The notes: generated by a model from the sequence alone, not told the origin. 64,000 bases of DNA from Gammaproteobacteria bacterium HGW-Gammaproteobacteria-1 (GCA_002840095.1 PGZL01000006.1:77241-141240); one strand, 5' to 3'; counted from the first letter of the stretch, positions 34,143-44,601 are shown. Numbers and translations: made by a program.

Positions 34143-34559
34143 CTATTTGCAGTAGGTCCTGATCTTCCGGCGCAGGGATTCTTCCTGCTCCATCAGCTTG
34201 TTGTACTGGCTGGCCTTGTATCCGGCGCGCATCCGCGAACGCAGGTGTTCGAATTTCTCCTGGTAGTCGGCGCACTTCTCTTTGCGTTCATTACGTTCCT
34301 TCGTTTCACGCCGGGCGGCCGCCTCATCGCGGGCGGAGCGCTTTTCCGGCTTGGCCGGGGTGAAGTGTGGTGTAGGTGGGGCCTGATGGACGTTGTGGTT
34401 GGGGTCTACCTCCACTTCGACCGTATCTGCCTCGGTGGGCGCGACGTCACCGTAGTGGACGCGGCCCTGCGCGTCGGTCCAGCGCTTGAAGGTGTCGGCC
34501 TGGGCCGGGGAGAGGAGTATCAGTGCGAGCAACGCGGAAAGACGGATAGGCGCAGGCAT
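34143..34559 (-). CDS. DUF4124 periplasmic protein
   Basis: 138 residues; the second in-frame ATG is chosen because AAGGAGG sits 6 bases before it and abuts the first. Signal peptide ends PAQADT. RWTDAQGRVHYGD is the DUF4124 motif, a short beta-rich module common in gammaproteobacterial exported proteins. The rest is a Lys/Glu/Arg-rich helical region (KEKCADYQEKFEHLRSRM) ending in YCK, with one pair of cysteines. Function unknown. Confidence 0.8.
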   Translation of the reverse strand: MPAPIRLSALLALILLSPAQADTFKRWTDAQGRVHYGDVAPTEADTVEVEVDPNHNVHQAPPTPHFTPAKPEKRSARDEAAARRETKERNERKEKCADYQEKFEHLRSRMRAGYKASQYNKLMEQEESLRRKIRTYCK

Positions 34560-34644
34560 GGGCATCCTCCTTGATAGCCATGAACGGGACGGTCCTGTCC
34601 CTGCCCGAGTATAGCTTCCCCCCGCCGGGGAAGCGCAAGCGGTG

Positions 34645-35334
34645 TCAGTCGATGCGCTCGAAGATCAGGTCCCACACGCTATGGCCCAGGCGCTGGCCGC
34701 GTTGCTCGAACTTGGTGAGGGGGCGGTAGTCGGGGCGGGGGACGTAATCGCCGGTGGGCGAGGTGTTGCGGAAACCTGCCGCAGCGTTCATCACTTCCAG
34801 CATGTGCCGGGCGTAGTTTTCCCAGTCGGTGGCCATGTGGAAGCGGCCGCCCGGTTGCAGTTTGCGGCGCAGCAGCTGGGCGAATTCTTCCTGCACGATG
34901 CGGCGCTTGTGGTGGCGCTTCTTGGGCCAGGGGTCGGCGAAGAACAGGTACACCCCGTCCAGCGAGGCGTCGGCAATACGGTGGGTAAGCACTTCCACCG
35001 CGTCGTCACGCATCACGCGCAGGTTGGTGAGGCCCAGCTCCTCGATCTTGAGCAGCAGGTGACCGACGCCCGGGGTGTGTACCTCGATGCCGAGATAATC
35101 GTTGTCTGGATGGGCCTGGGCGATGGCGGCGAGGGAGTCGCCGTTGCCGAAGCCGATTTCCAGGATGCGGGGTGCGCGGCGGCCGAAGAACGTATCGAAG
35201 TCCAGCGGCGTCTCGCCGCTCGGGATGCCGAAGCGCGGGAACAGATCATCCATGGCGCGCTGCTGTGCCGGCGTCAGGCGGCCCTGGCGCAGGGTGTAGG
35301 AGCGGATGGCGCGGTGCGGGCGTTCGGTGTCGGT
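34645..35334 (-). CDS. trmB: tRNA (guanine-N7-)-methyltransferase
   Basis: 229 residues from GTG, preceded by AAGAGGA at 7-8 bases; an ATG ten codons upstream lacks a good site. SAM-binding [13 protein letters not shown] and [15 protein letters not shown], with its substrate motif, are intact. It methylates G46 in tRNA variable loops. It diverges from mscS. Confidence 0.95.
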   Translation of the reverse strand, partial: TDTERPHRAIRSYTLRQGRLTPAQQRAMDDLFPRFGIPSGETPLDFDTFFGRRAPRILEIGFGNGDSLAAIAQAHPDNDYLGIEVHTPGVGHLLLKIEELGLTNLRVMRDDAVEVLTHRIADASLDGVYLFFADPWPKKRHHKRRIVQEEFAQLLRRKLQPGGRFHMATDWENYARHMLEVMNAAAGFRNTSPTGDYVPRPDYRPLTKFEQRGQRLGHSVWDLIFERID

Positions 35335-35457
35335 CACTATGCGGTCCTCTTGCGGGGCCGCCATTGTAGGCAGTCCGCGGTCCGGGAAAAACCCCCCGTA
35401 CTTGGTGTCCGCACGGTCCTGGGTTAGATTGAAGTTATCGCACTGCCGGATACCGCC

Positions 35458-36756
35458 ATGGACGCCATCGAATCGTCATTCCTTAATGCGCTCACCGCCT
35501 GGGTGGGGGAACTGAGCCACATGGCGGCGTGGTACCAGATGCTGGTGTTGCTGCTCGCCGCCGGCGGCGCCTGGGTGCTGCACCGCTACCTGGGTCAGCG
35601 CATGGCAGTGGAGGCCGTGGGGCTGCGTCGCTTCACCCTGCGCACGGCACAGCGGGTGATGTTTCCCTTCACCATGCTGCTCGGGGTGCTGGTGGGGCGC
35701 GCCATCCTGAGGGAGGCGGAGGTTCCGGTGGTGGTGCTGAACGTCGCCGTGCCGTTGCTGCTTTCGCTGGCGGCGATCCGTTTCCTGGTGTACGTCTTGC
35801 GGCGGGCCTTTCCCATCACGCCCGCGCTCAAGGCGTGGGAGAACATCACCAGTTTCACCATCTGGGGTGTGGTGGCACTGCACCTGTTGGGTTGGTTGCC
35901 TGCGGTATTGACGGCCATGGACGAACTGGCAATCCAGGTGGGGACGACACGCATTTCCCTGTTATCGTCCCTCAAGCTGGTGCTGCTGGTGGGCCTGCTG
36001 ATGACGCTGGCGTTCTGGATATCCGCATTGCTTGAGCGGCGGATGCGGGCGTCGTCCCACGTCACCCCCGCGCTACAGGTGGCCTTTGCCAAGTTCAGCA
36101 AATTCTTCCTGCTGACCCTGGCCTTTCTGCTGGCACTCAATGCGGTCGGCATCGATCTCACCACCCTCACCGTATTCGGCGGCGCACTGGGCGTCGGCAT
36201 CGGTTTTGGTTTGCAGCGTATCGCCAGCAATTTCATCAGCGGCTTTATCCTGGTGCTGGATCGCTCCATCAAGCCGGGCGACGTGATTACCGTGGGCGAC
36301 AAGTTCGGCTGGGTGCAGGAGTTGCGCGCGCGCTACATCGTGGTGCGCAACCGTGACGGCGTCGAGACGCTGATCCCCAACGAGAACCTGGTCACCTCGG
36401 AAGTCATCAACTGGAGTTACACCGATCGCAATGTGCGGATACGCATTCCGGTGCAGATCAGTTACAGGGACGATCCGGAACAGGCCATGGCGCTGATGGA
36501 GGAGGCGGCGCGCGCCTCGGAGCGCGTGCTGAAGGATCCGGCGCCGGTGGCGCGGCTGATGGAGTTTGCCGATAACGGCATTCTGCTGGAGCTGCGGGTG
36601 TGGATCGCGGATCCCGAGGAGGGGGTGGGCACGGTGCGCTCGGCGGTCAATCTGGCCGTATGGCGGGCGTTCAAGCTGGCGGGGGTTACCATTCCCTATC
36701 CGCAGCGCGATCTGTACATCAAGGAAATGCCGCGCGACGACTCAGAAAATCGTTAG
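35458..36756 (+). CDS. MscS-family mechanosensitive channel
   Basis: 432 residues with about five transmembrane helices; MscS of E. coli has 286 and three. The pore helix and beta domain are clear: [49 protein letters not shown]. It releases solutes under hypo-osmotic shock. The longer N-terminus resembles the MscK/YbdG-type branch without the large periplasmic part. Its stop overlaps the convergent corA stop by 3 bases. Confidence 0.92.
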   Translation: MDAIESSFLNALTAWVGELSHMAAWYQMLVLLLAAGGAWVLHRYLGQRMAVEAVGLRRFTLRTAQRVMFPFTMLLGVLVGRAILREAEVPVVVLNVAVPLLLSLAAIRFLVYVLRRAFPITPALKAWENITSFTIWGVVALHLLGWLPAVLTAMDELAIQVGTTRISLLSSLKLVLLVGLLMTLAFWISALLERRMRASSHVTPALQVAFAKFSKFFLLTLAFLLALNAVGIDLTTLTVFGGALGVGIGFGLQRIASNFISGFILVLDRSIKPGDVITVGDKFGWVQELRARYIVVRNRDGVETLIPNENLVTSEVINWSYTDRNVRIRIPVQISYRDDPEQAMALMEEAARASERVLKDPAPVARLMEFADNGILLELRVWIADPEEGVGTVRSAVNLAVWRAFKLAGVTIPYPQRDLYIKEMPRDDSENR

Positions 36757-37715
36757 AACCACTTCTTGATGCGGAACAGCAGCAGCAGGGCGCTGGCCAG
36801 CAGGGCCATGCCGCCGATGACGAAGAAATAGCCGTAGCGCGCGTGCAGTTCGGGCATGTGATCGAAGTTCATGCCGTAGATGCTGGCGATCAGCATCAGG
36901 GGCATGAAGATGGCGGAGATCACCGTCAGGGTGCGCATGATTTGGTTGGTGCGGTGCGCCACGGCGGAGAAGTGCAGCTGCACCAGGGCCTCCACTTCAT
37001 GTTGCTGCGTCAGGGCGAACTTGGTGACGCGGCGGATGTGTTCCAGCAGGTCGGTGTAACGTACGTTGAGATGTTCGCTGATTTCCACGCGGGTGCTGTC
37101 GCGCCAGGAGAGGATCGCATCCTCCTGTTCCTCGCACAGAATCTCCAGCCGCCGCAGCTGGCTGCGATGGCCCATCACCACGTACCAGTCGCTGAAAGGG
37201 TGGCGTGGATCGAGCAGTTTGTCGGCCCAGTCCTCCATTTGCAGGGTGAGCGGCTCGCGCAGGGCGAGAAAGCGATCCACCATGGCGCTGAGGATGACGT
37301 GCATCAAGCCCGCCGGGTCGGCCGGTACGCGGCCGGTGTGGCTGAGCAGGCGATCCCGGATCCATTTCACCGAACGGCTGCCGCCGGACTGTATGGTTAC
37401 CAGCAGGCCATCGAACAGGAAGAACGCTACCGGCCGGGTGGCGAATTCGCCTTCCTCCAGTTCCGGCGCGAGACTGCGGAAGATCACCATGTCGTAGTCG
37501 GAAGTGGAGTCGAAGAACGACGGGTGGGCGCTGTTGAAGCTGTCGTTGATGTGGCGTTCGTGAATCTTGCGCTCGGTGAGCTGTTCCACCGTGGCGTACC
37601 AGTCCGGCTCCAGCTCACGGGTGAAATCCAGCCAGAGAAATCCTTCCTGCGGCAGATCGGGCAGGTGATCGAGCCGTTGGGTGGAGGTGCCGTTGGCGAG
37701 CTGGAGGATTTCCAT
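36753..37715 (-). CDS. corA: CorA-family Mg2+/Co2+ transporter
   Basis: 320 residues. The long cytoplasmic domain is followed by two C-terminal helices with the signature YGMNF between (GMN motif) and a basic end RIKKWF. It imports magnesium or related divalents. A GTG three codons upstream is an alternative start. It converges on mscS. Confidence 0.92.
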   Translation of the reverse strand: MEILQLANGTSTQRLDHLPDLPQEGFLWLDFTRELEPDWYATVEQLTERKIHERHINDSFNSAHPSFFDSTSDYDMVIFRSLAPELEEGEFATRPVAFFLFDGLLVTIQSGGSRSVKWIRDRLLSHTGRVPADPAGLMHVILSAMVDRFLALREPLTLQMEDWADKLLDPRHPFSDWYVVMGHRSQLRRLEILCEEQEDAILSWRDSTRVEISEHLNVRYTDLLEHIRRVTKFALTQQHEVEALVQLHFSAVAHRTNQIMRTLTVISAIFMPLMLIASIYGMNFDHMPELHARYGYFFVIGGMALLASALLLLFRIKKWF

Positions 37716-37725
37716 CAATAACACC

Positions 37726-37785
37726 AGTTTCGGGTTTCGAGTTCCGGGTTTCGAAACTTCAAACCCGAAACTCGAAACTGTTTTT
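37726..37785. repeat. Stem-loop repeat between thiG and corA
   Basis: TTTCGAGTTCCGGGTTT pairs with AAACCCGAAACTCGAAA with one mismatch, inside a tandem of GTTTCGGGTTTCGAG-type units, followed on the plus strand by CTGTTTTT. Both flanking genes are on the minus strand, where no T-tract follows. It looks like an intergenic dispersed repeat rather than a terminator for thiG. Confidence 0.6.
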
Positions 37786-37787
37786 CA

Positions 37788-38576
37788 TCAGAAAAACGTG
37801 CCGTCGATGGGCGAGGAGGCGCTGGCGTAGCGCTTGCGCGGCATGCGCCCGGCGCGGAAGGCCTCGCGGCCGGCCTCGATGGCCTTCTTCATGGCGCCGG
37901 CCATCAGCACCGGGTCCCTGGCCGCGGCGATGGCGGTATTCATCAGCACGCCGTCGCAGCCCAGCTCCATGGCGATGGTGGCATCCGAGGCGGTGCCGAC
38001 GCCGGCGTCCACCAGGATGGGCACGGTGGCGTTCTGCACGATCTCAAGAATGTTGTAGCGATTCTGGATGCCGAGGCCGGAGCCGATGGGGCCGGCCAGG
38101 GGCATGACCGCCACGCAGCCCATCTCTTCCAGGCGCTTGGCGATGATCGGGTCGTCGGAGGTATAGACCATCACCTTGAAGCCGTCCTTGATCAGGATCT
38201 CGGCGGCCTTGAGGGTGGCGACCACGTCGGGGTAGAGGGTCTTCTCGTCGCCCAGCACTTCCAGTTTCACCAGGTCGTGGCCGTCGAGCAGTTCGCGCGC
38301 CAGGCGGCAGGTGCGCACGGCGTCGTCGACGTTGTAGCAGCCGGCGGTGTTGGGCAGGTAGGTGTAGCGATCGGGCGGCAGCACGTCGAGCAGGTTGGGT
38401 TCGCCGGGATTCTGGCCGATGTTGGTGCGGCGGATCGCCACGGTGACGATCTCGGCGCCGGCCGCCTCGGTGGCGAGGCGGGTCTGTTCCATGTCCTTGT
38501 ACTTGCCGGTGCCGGTGAGCAGGCGGGAGCGGTATTCAACGCCGGCGATTACCAGCGGATCTTCGATGTTGGGCAT
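37788..38576 (-). CDS. thiG: Thiazole synthase
   Basis: 262 residues. [46 protein letters not shown] (Schiff-base lysine region), [14 protein letters not shown] and [11 protein letters not shown] are all family blocks. It forms the thiazole phosphate of thiamine with ThiS-thiocarboxylate as sulfur donor. AGGA lies 8 bases before the ATG. It follows thiS with about a 60-base gap. Confidence 0.97.
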   Translation of the reverse strand: MPNIEDPLVIAGVEYRSRLLTGTGKYKDMEQTRLATEAAGAEIVTVAIRRTNIGQNPGEPNLLDVLPPDRYTYLPNTAGCYNVDDAVRTCRLARELLDGHDLVKLEVLGDEKTLYPDVVATLKAAEILIKDGFKVMVYTSDDPIIAKRLEEMGCVAVMPLAGPIGSGLGIQNRYNILEIVQNATVPILVDAGVGTASDATIAMELGCDGVLMNTAIAAARDPVLMAGAMKKAIEAGREAFRAGRMPRKRYASASSPIDGTFF

Positions 38577-38635
38577 GGGGTGTTCCTGCGGCAGTGTGAA
38601 TGCGTGAATGAATGATGGAGTATACGGGACAAGGC

Positions 38636-38836
38636 TCAGCCGCCGCCGATGGCCTGCACGACCTCTATTCGGTCTCCGGGCTGGAAGCAGTGCGCGGCAT
38701 AGCTGCTGCGCGGCACGATCTCCAGGTTCACTTCCATGGCGATGCGCTTGCCGGCGAGGTCCATGGCCTCGACCAGCTCCGCGGCGGTGTAGTTGTCGGG
38801 CACCTCGCGTGCCGAGCCGTTGACTAGGATTTGCAT
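38636..38836 (-). CDS. thiS: Sulfur carrier protein ThiS
   Basis: 66 residues, ending in QAIGGG, the Gly-Gly tail that is adenylated and thiocarboxylated. [12 protein letters not shown] and the ubiquitin-like beta-grasp pattern fit. The longer in-frame upstream extension is not used. It is upstream of thiG, its acceptor. Confidence 0.95.
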   Translation of the reverse strand: MQILVNGSAREVPDNYTAAELVEAMDLAGKRIAMEVNLEIVPRSSYAAHCFQPGDRIEVVQAIGGG

Positions 38837-38958
38837 GGGGCGGAAGCCTAGCGGTTGCTGGCCGTGGTCGTCAAACACGGGCTACCATTCGGTGGATGCC
38901 CGCGGGCGACGGCAAGCTTGCTGCCGGCCCTTGGGGAACCACCCGGGGAAAAGGGGAT

Positions 38959-40755
38959 ATGGCACAGAAACCGACCGATTACATTTCGCCGCAGCAGGCA
39001 GGCACCCTGGACGGGCTGTTGCGGGAGCGCGCGCGGCGCACGCCGCAGGGCCTGGCCTACCGCAGCTTCGAGCGCGAGACCGCGCACTGGACCGACTGGT
39101 GCTGGCAGGACGTGGCGCGGGAGGTGGCGCGCTGGCAGCAGGCGCTGGCGGCGGAAGGTCTGCTGCCGGGCGAGCGGGTGGGGTTGCTGCTGCGCAACTG
39201 TCCGCAGTGGGTGCTGTTCGAGCAGGCGGCGCTGGGACTGGGGCTGGTGGTGGTGCCGCTGTACCTGGAGGACCGCCCGGACAACACCGCCTATATACTG
39301 CAGGACGCCGGGGCGCGGGTGCTGTTGCTGCCGGAAGAGCGTTTCGGACGGCTGCGCGAGGCCCTGGCCGATGTGGCCACGTTGCAGCGTATCGTGGTGG
39401 TGGGCGACGAAGACGACGGGGACGATCCCCGCGTCCGCACCCTTGCCGCCTGGCTGCCGCCGCCGGGCGAATACGCCCCGCCGGTGCGCGCGGGCAGCCC
39501 CGACGACCTGGCCACCATCGTCTATACCTCGGGCACCACCGGGCGGCCCAAGGGCGTGATGCTCAGTCACCGCAATATCCTGAGCAACACCGACGCCGCG
39601 CTCAGCCTGGAGCGTTTTCGCACCGACGACCTGTTTCTCTCCTTTCTGCCCCTGTCACACATGCTGGAGCGCATGGCCGGCTGCTACCTGCCCATGATGG
39701 CCGGTTGCGGCGTGGCTTTCGCCCGTTCGGTGCAGCAACTGGCCGAGGACCTGCTGCACCAGCGGCCCACCATATTGATCGCGGTGCCGCGGGTATTCGA
39801 GCGGGTCTACGGCCGTATCCAGTCGCAACTGGAGCGGCGCCCGTTGCCGGCGCGCCTGCTGTTTCGCGCCACCCTCGCCGTCGGCTGGCAACGCTTTCTC
39901 CGGCAGCAGGGCCGGCGCAGCTGGTCGCCGGCCCTGCTGGCATGGCCCTTGTTGCAGCGGCTGGTGGCGGGCAAGGTGGCGGAGCGCCTGGGCGGCCGCC
40001 TGCGCCTGGCGGTGAGCGGCGGCGCGGCGCTGTCGCCGGCGGTGGCGCGCTTCTTCCTCTCCCTGGGGCTGGTGTTGGTGCAGGGCTACGGCCTGACCGA
40101 GGCCAGTCCCGTGGTCAGCGTCAATCTGCCCGCGGACAACGAGCCGTCCGGCGTCGGCCTGCCGCTGCCGGGTGTCGAGGTGTGCGTCGGTGCCGACGAC
40201 GAACTGCTGGTGCGCGGCCCCAACGTCATGCTGGGCTACTGGAATCACCCCGATGCCACCCGGGCGGCCGTCGATAGCGGCGGCTGGCTGCACACCGGCG
40301 ATCAGGTACACATCGAAGGGGGCCACATCCGCATCACCGGGCGCCTGAAGGACGTGCTGGTGCTGTCCAACGGCGAAAAAGTGCCGCCGTCGGAGATGGA
40401 GGGGGCGATCATGCTCGACCCCCTGTTCGAGCATGCCCTGCTGCTGGGCGAGGGCGAGTCCCACCTGGCGGCGCTGGTGGCGTTGAACGAAGAGCAGTGG
40501 CCGGGGCTGGCGCGACGGCTGGGACTGGACCCGCAGGCGGCGGACAGTCTGCAATCGCCCGCCCTGCAACGTTTCCTGGTGCAGCACATCGGCGGCCTGC
40601 TCAGGGAGTTTCCCGGCTACGCCAAGGTGCGCCGCGTGGCGGCGACGCTGGAGCCGTGGAGCGTCGACAACGGCCTGCTCACCCCGACCATGAAACTGCG
40701 CCGGCGCGAGGTTTCGACGCGTTACGCGGAGCAGATAGCGGACCTGTTTCGCTGA
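38959..40755 (+). CDS. Long-chain acyl-CoA synthetase (AMP-forming)
   Basis: 598 residues from the ATG after AAAAGGGG. The AMP-binding motif TIVYTSGTTGRPKGVMLSH, QGYGLTEASPVVSVN, LHTGDQVHIEGGHIRITGR and LVLSNGEKVPPSEME are intact. It activates fatty acids for degradation or lipid synthesis. It precedes two PilZ-like genes on the same strand. Confidence 0.92.
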   Translation: MAQKPTDYISPQQAGTLDGLLRERARRTPQGLAYRSFERETAHWTDWCWQDVAREVARWQQALAAEGLLPGERVGLLLRNCPQWVLFEQAALGLGLVVVPLYLEDRPDNTAYILQDAGARVLLLPEERFGRLREALADVATLQRIVVVGDEDDGDDPRVRTLAAWLPPPGEYAPPVRAGSPDDLATIVYTSGTTGRPKGVMLSHRNILSNTDAALSLERFRTDDLFLSFLPLSHMLERMAGCYLPMMAGCGVAFARSVQQLAEDLLHQRPTILIAVPRVFERVYGRIQSQLERRPLPARLLFRATLAVGWQRFLRQQGRRSWSPALLAWPLLQRLVAGKVAERLGGRLRLAVSGGAALSPAVARFFLSLGLVLVQGYGLTEASPVVSVNLPADNEPSGVGLPLPGVEVCVGADDELLVRGPNVMLGYWNHPDATRAAVDSGGWLHTGDQVHIEGGHIRITGRLKDVLVLSNGEKVPPSEMEGAIMLDPLFEHALLLGEGESHLAALVALNEEQWPGLARRLGLDPQAADSLQSPALQRFLVQHIGGLLREFPGYAKVRRVAATLEPWSVDNGLLTPTMKLRRREVSTRYAEQIADLFR

Positions 40756-40843
40756 GCCGCAGCGGCATGTTTCGTGGTACATGGCGCGCGCGGCTCCGCC
40801 GCGTTATCGTATGTTCATGCCCCCCGGATGAGCCTGCATACGC

Positions 40844-42547
40844 ATGAAGCCCCGCCTCCTGTTCGATCTCCCCGTTTTACGTCCGGCCACGACACGCTCG
40901 TTCGATACCGGTGCTGCGGCACTGGACCGGTGGCTGGCGCAACTGCCGGTGGCCAGCCTGGGCGAAACCTGCCGCCAGGTGTTTCTGGCGGTGTACGAGG
41001 TGAATCGTACCCAGGTGCCGCTGGCGCAGCGCCTGGAGTTTCTCGAGCGTCTGGCGCAGCCGCTGGCATTGGTGATGCCGGCGCTGCAACGCCATTACAT
41101 CGGCCAGTCGTTTCCCCTGGGCGAAAAGGCACAGCGTGTGGCGCGCCTGGCAGTCGATTTGCAGGTGGAACTGGTGATCGGCTACCGCCTGGTGCTGGAG
41201 GGCGTGCGCCGTCAGTCCTGGCTGCTGCATTGGGGCCGGGCGCAGCGCAAGGCGCTGGCGGCCCATCGCATGCTGCACTACCTGGGCGGCATCCTCAGTG
41301 ACTATCAATGGCTGCACCTGCCCTATCCGCGCGGCGTGTGGCGCACCGTGCACCGTATCTTCCGCCATGAGGGTCGCGCCGGGCGCGTGCGCCGTGTGCT
41401 GACCCGGCTGGAGGGGACGGACACCACCACCACCGTGATGGACGAATACAAGCGCCTGCTGTTGCGCTCGCTGGTGCCGCCGGCGCGCATCACGGTGGAA
41501 CAGTGGCAGTGCCTCGGCAACGCCATGGACGACTGGCTGGGGCTGATCGATCTGGATCCCACGTCGGTGGAATACGGCTTCTGGGTGCGCCTCGACAGCG
41601 ACAGCCCGCCGACGGAGCTGCCGGTGGATTTCGCCGCGGCCATGGGGAAGCGTGGCAAGTACACCGTGCTCAACACCCGCCGCCTGGTGCGCCATATGGA
41701 GCAGCTGCTGGCGGTGGACGGCGAGCCCCTGCCGCCGGGGCTGAGTCGCGACAGCGTGGAAACCCTGCGCAACGTCTGGAGCGGTGCGCGTGGTCGTCAT
41801 GCCGAACGCCGCCAGGGACACGGGCAGGAGATGAAGTTGCTGGTGGGGGTCAGCACCCTCTATCACACGCTGGCGGACTCCTCGCCGCAACAGGTGCCGC
41901 AGGTGCTGGAGCTGGAGCATCACGGCGGCAAGACCAGCCTGCGGCCCCTGGGTCAGGCCTGGACCAGCACCATCGCCGTGGAGTCGCTGCCGCAACCGGT
42001 CGGCGCGCGGATCATCGACCACAGTGAAAGCGGTTATGGGCTGGAGCTGCCGGCGGACACCGGCCAGCCGTTGAAGGAAGGCGACATCATCGGCCTGCGC
42101 CGCGGCACGGCGCTGCGCTGGGAGATCGGTTACGTGTGTTGGCTGCGCGCCGTGGAAGGCGAGCCGCTGGGACTGGGCGTGCAGCACCTGGCGGTGGAGG
42201 CCGTGCCGGTGGAGGTCACGGTCAGCCTGGAGGAGGGGCACAGCGCGCCCCTGGGTTGCCTGCTCGGCAGCACCGGCACCGGCGAGACGGCGCTGTTCAT
42301 GCCCAACCTGCCCGGTATCGAGCACAAGGCCCTGCAACTGGGCTACTGCGGACACCAAACCCCCATCACCCTGCTGGAGCGGCTGGACGGCTCCACCGGC
42401 TTCAGCGCCTTTCTGTTCGATACGCCCTTGCAGCAGGAGCCCGGGACCGGACTGGCCGCGCAGGAGGCATGGCACCTCCGGGCCGAGGCGCCGGCGGCCG
42501 CCGCCACCGAGGCCGAGCGCTACCTCGATGTGTGGAGCGCCCTGTAG
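40844..42547 (+). CDS. PilZ-like protein, paralogue 1
   Basis: 567 residues. The N-terminal half is helical (LDRWLAQLPVASLGET, VYEVNRTQVPLAQRLEFLE) and is shared with the next gene. Near residue 390 comes ARIIDHSESGYGLELP, with DxSxxG as in PilZ domains, then EGDIIGLRRG and RWEIGYVCWLRA with LGLGVQHL, the PilZ beta-barrel pattern. The canonical RxxxR is incomplete, so c-di-GMP binding is uncertain. No transmembrane region. Function unknown; a c-di-GMP effector is a reasonable guess. Confidence 0.65.
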   Translation: MKPRLLFDLPVLRPATTRSFDTGAAALDRWLAQLPVASLGETCRQVFLAVYEVNRTQVPLAQRLEFLERLAQPLALVMPALQRHYIGQSFPLGEKAQRVARLAVDLQVELVIGYRLVLEGVRRQSWLLHWGRAQRKALAAHRMLHYLGGILSDYQWLHLPYPRGVWRTVHRIFRHEGRAGRVRRVLTRLEGTDTTTTVMDEYKRLLLRSLVPPARITVEQWQCLGNAMDDWLGLIDLDPTSVEYGFWVRLDSDSPPTELPVDFAAAMGKRGKYTVLNTRRLVRHMEQLLAVDGEPLPPGLSRDSVETLRNVWSGARGRHAERRQGHGQEMKLLVGVSTLYHTLADSSPQQVPQVLELEHHGGKTSLRPLGQAWTSTIAVESLPQPVGARIIDHSESGYGLELPADTGQPLKEGDIIGLRRGTALRWEIGYVCWLRAVEGEPLGLGVQHLAVEAVPVEVTVSLEEGHSAPLGCLLGSTGTGETALFMPNLPGIEHKALQLGYCGHQTPITLLERLDGSTGFSAFLFDTPLQQEPGTGLAAQEAWHLRAEAPAAAATEAERYLDVWSAL

Positions 42548-42663
42548 CGCACCCTGCGATAAAGTCGCACGGAACCATTTGTACGGTGGGTACTCGAATG
42601 TCCACTGGTAAGGAGTACAACAGGCTATGACGGGATGTCAGACCAACATCACCGTACAGGCCG

Positions 42664-44463
42664 ATGATACCGACGCTCAATTTATCCATTCCCCCGCAAC
42701 GCAAGCCCGAACCTGGCGCCTTTGATACCCGTCCCGATGCCGTACGGGCGTGGCTGGAGCATCTGCCCCTCGGCCACGCCGGCGAGACTGCGCGCCGGCT
42801 TTATCTTGTGCTGCACGAGGTCAATCGCCTCGACGTCAACATTCATCACCGTCTCGATTTTCTCGAGCAGGTGGCGCCGCCCCTGCAAGGCGTGCTCGTC
42901 GCGCTCAAGCCGCACTACAGCGGCAAACCCTTTCCACTGGACCCCAAGTCCGCCCGCGTGGCGCAGCTGGCTGCGGAACTGAAGGCAGCGATGGTCGTCG
43001 GCTGCCAGATCGTGATGCAGCAGAGCGACTCCCTGAACTGGTTCCGCCAGCGCAAATGGGAACGGATCTGGACCACGGCGCTGCACCGTATGCTGCATTA
43101 CTTCGGCGGCATATTCTCCGTCCATGCCCAACTGCATATGGCGCCGCCGCCCGGCGCCTGGCTGATGATCCACAGTGCTTACCGCCTGTTGGAGGAAAAC
43201 CGGCTGCTGGAAACGGTGGTGCCCGGCATCGGCGGCGCGGCACCCACCAGCCTGGGGCATGAATACAAGCAGCTGTTGCTGCTCGCCCTGCTGCCGCCGC
43301 AGCGCATGCAGCCGGCGCAGCTGGATGAGGTGCACAACCACATGGCGCAATGGACCGCGGCCCTGGAACTCTCGCGCCCGGCCAGTCACCTCGCCTGCGT
43401 CGAGGCGTACTGCATCGATCTGGATCAGGATGCGGCGCCGGGGCCCTTGTGGCGGCTGCATCCGGCGCGGGAACCCAACGTCCACAGCCTGCGCCAGTTG
43501 CGCATGGCGCCGCTGCTGGAACAGATCGCGCAGCAGGTGGCTCGGCAGCGTGCCGCGGCGGCGCGCATCACCCTGCCGTCCGGCGCCGAGGTGCAGCGTG
43601 ATACCGCAGCCCAACTGCTGGCCTGCTGGCTGCGGCCACCGGAGCGGGCAGCCGCGCGCGAGCAGGCGGGAGACGAGGTACACGCGGTTTTCGGTCTGCG
43701 CGGGATCCACGCGCTGTTGTCCGGTGCCGATGCGGCGGTGGCCGCGCCGGACACGGCGGACGAGCCCGTTCCGGGCGGCCTGGCGGTGGTCGATGGGGGG
43801 ACAGACAGGAAGGAGTCCTTCGCCCGCAGCCTGGGTTTTGTCGGCGAACGTGACGAAGAGGCCGACATCTGGGACATGGTGTACCGCAGCAAGCCGCCGG
43901 AGCCATCCAGGTCATGGCGCGAGGTGGAGGTGGCACGGAGCTACCGGCTGCTGGCGGCGGAGCGGGTGAACCGCAGTAGCGGCGGCGTCGGCCTGCGCTT
44001 TGCCGCCGCGACGCTGGGGGCGGTCAGAAACGGCGATCTGGTGGCGCTCCTTGCCGTCGGTGAAGGCACCGGCTGGACGCTGGGCGCGGTACGCTGGCTG
44101 CGCAGCGGCGCGGCGGGCAGCATCGAGATGGGAGTGAAGCGCCTGCACGAGCAGGTGGTGCCGGCGGCGATCTGCGTCGAACAGGACGGGCGGCGCAGCG
44201 CGCCCATCGACTGCCTGCTGGGCCATGAACAGGAGCAATTGCGTGTGGTACTGCCGCAGATGGCCGGGCTGGCCAGCAAGCGCCTGCTGTTGCAGTCCGG
44301 TGGACGTGAAGTACACATCAACCTGCTGGAGCAGCTGGAGTCCTCGGCCCTGTTCCAGATGTACCGCTGCGCCGAGCATCAGGCGAAACGCGAGCCGGCT
44401 CCCGCCAAGGCGACCCAGGACGATCCGTTCGACAAGTTCAAATCGGTGTGGGATCTGCTTTAG
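42664..44463 (+). CDS. PilZ-like protein, paralogue 2
   Basis: 599 residues, a diverged paralogue of the previous gene: VRAWLEHLPLGHAGETARRL, VLHEVNRLDVNIHHRLDFLE and LHRMLHYFGGIFSVHAQLH line up with it. The C-terminal RVNRSSGGVGLRF has NxSxxG, then RNGDLVALLAV, WTLGAVRWLR and IEMGVKRL. Both copies lie in tandem, so duplication was followed by divergence. No function assigned. Confidence 0.65.
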   Translation: MIPTLNLSIPPQRKPEPGAFDTRPDAVRAWLEHLPLGHAGETARRLYLVLHEVNRLDVNIHHRLDFLEQVAPPLQGVLVALKPHYSGKPFPLDPKSARVAQLAAELKAAMVVGCQIVMQQSDSLNWFRQRKWERIWTTALHRMLHYFGGIFSVHAQLHMAPPPGAWLMIHSAYRLLEENRLLETVVPGIGGAAPTSLGHEYKQLLLLALLPPQRMQPAQLDEVHNHMAQWTAALELSRPASHLACVEAYCIDLDQDAAPGPLWRLHPAREPNVHSLRQLRMAPLLEQIAQQVARQRAAAARITLPSGAEVQRDTAAQLLACWLRPPERAAAREQAGDEVHAVFGLRGIHALLSGADAAVAAPDTADEPVPGGLAVVDGGTDRKESFARSLGFVGERDEEADIWDMVYRSKPPEPSRSWREVEVARSYRLLAAERVNRSSGGVGLRFAAATLGAVRNGDLVALLAVGEGTGWTLGAVRWLRSGAAGSIEMGVKRLHEQVVPAAICVEQDGRRSAPIDCLLGHEQEQLRVVLPQMAGLASKRLLLQSGGREVHINLLEQLESSALFQMYRCAEHQAKREPAPAKATQDDPFDKFKSVWDLL

Positions 44464-44570
44464 GGGCTAGGGGCTAGGGGCTAGGGGCTAGGGAATGTGC
44501 GCGCTTCGCTCGTGTTTTTATTGGATTTGGCGTGCGCGTAGCGCACTCCTTCCCTAGCCCCTAGCCCCTT
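44462..44570. repeat. Palindromic repeat with tandem GGGGCTA heptamers
   Basis: About four and a half copies of GGGGCTA (44463-44494) are followed by a spacer of about 55 bases with GTGCGCGC/GTGCGCG half-repeats, then TCCCTAGCCCCTAGCCCC (44551-44568), an exact inverted copy of 44477-44494. It lies between the PilZ-like gene and tRNA-Gly. Confidence 0.7.
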
Positions 44571-44601
44571 TACTGTGCCGGTAGTATCATGGCCGCCCGT
44601 T

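Noticed and set aside
44462-44570. CRISPR-like array
   Set aside because: Heptamers are contiguous without spacers; no cas genes anywhere in the window.
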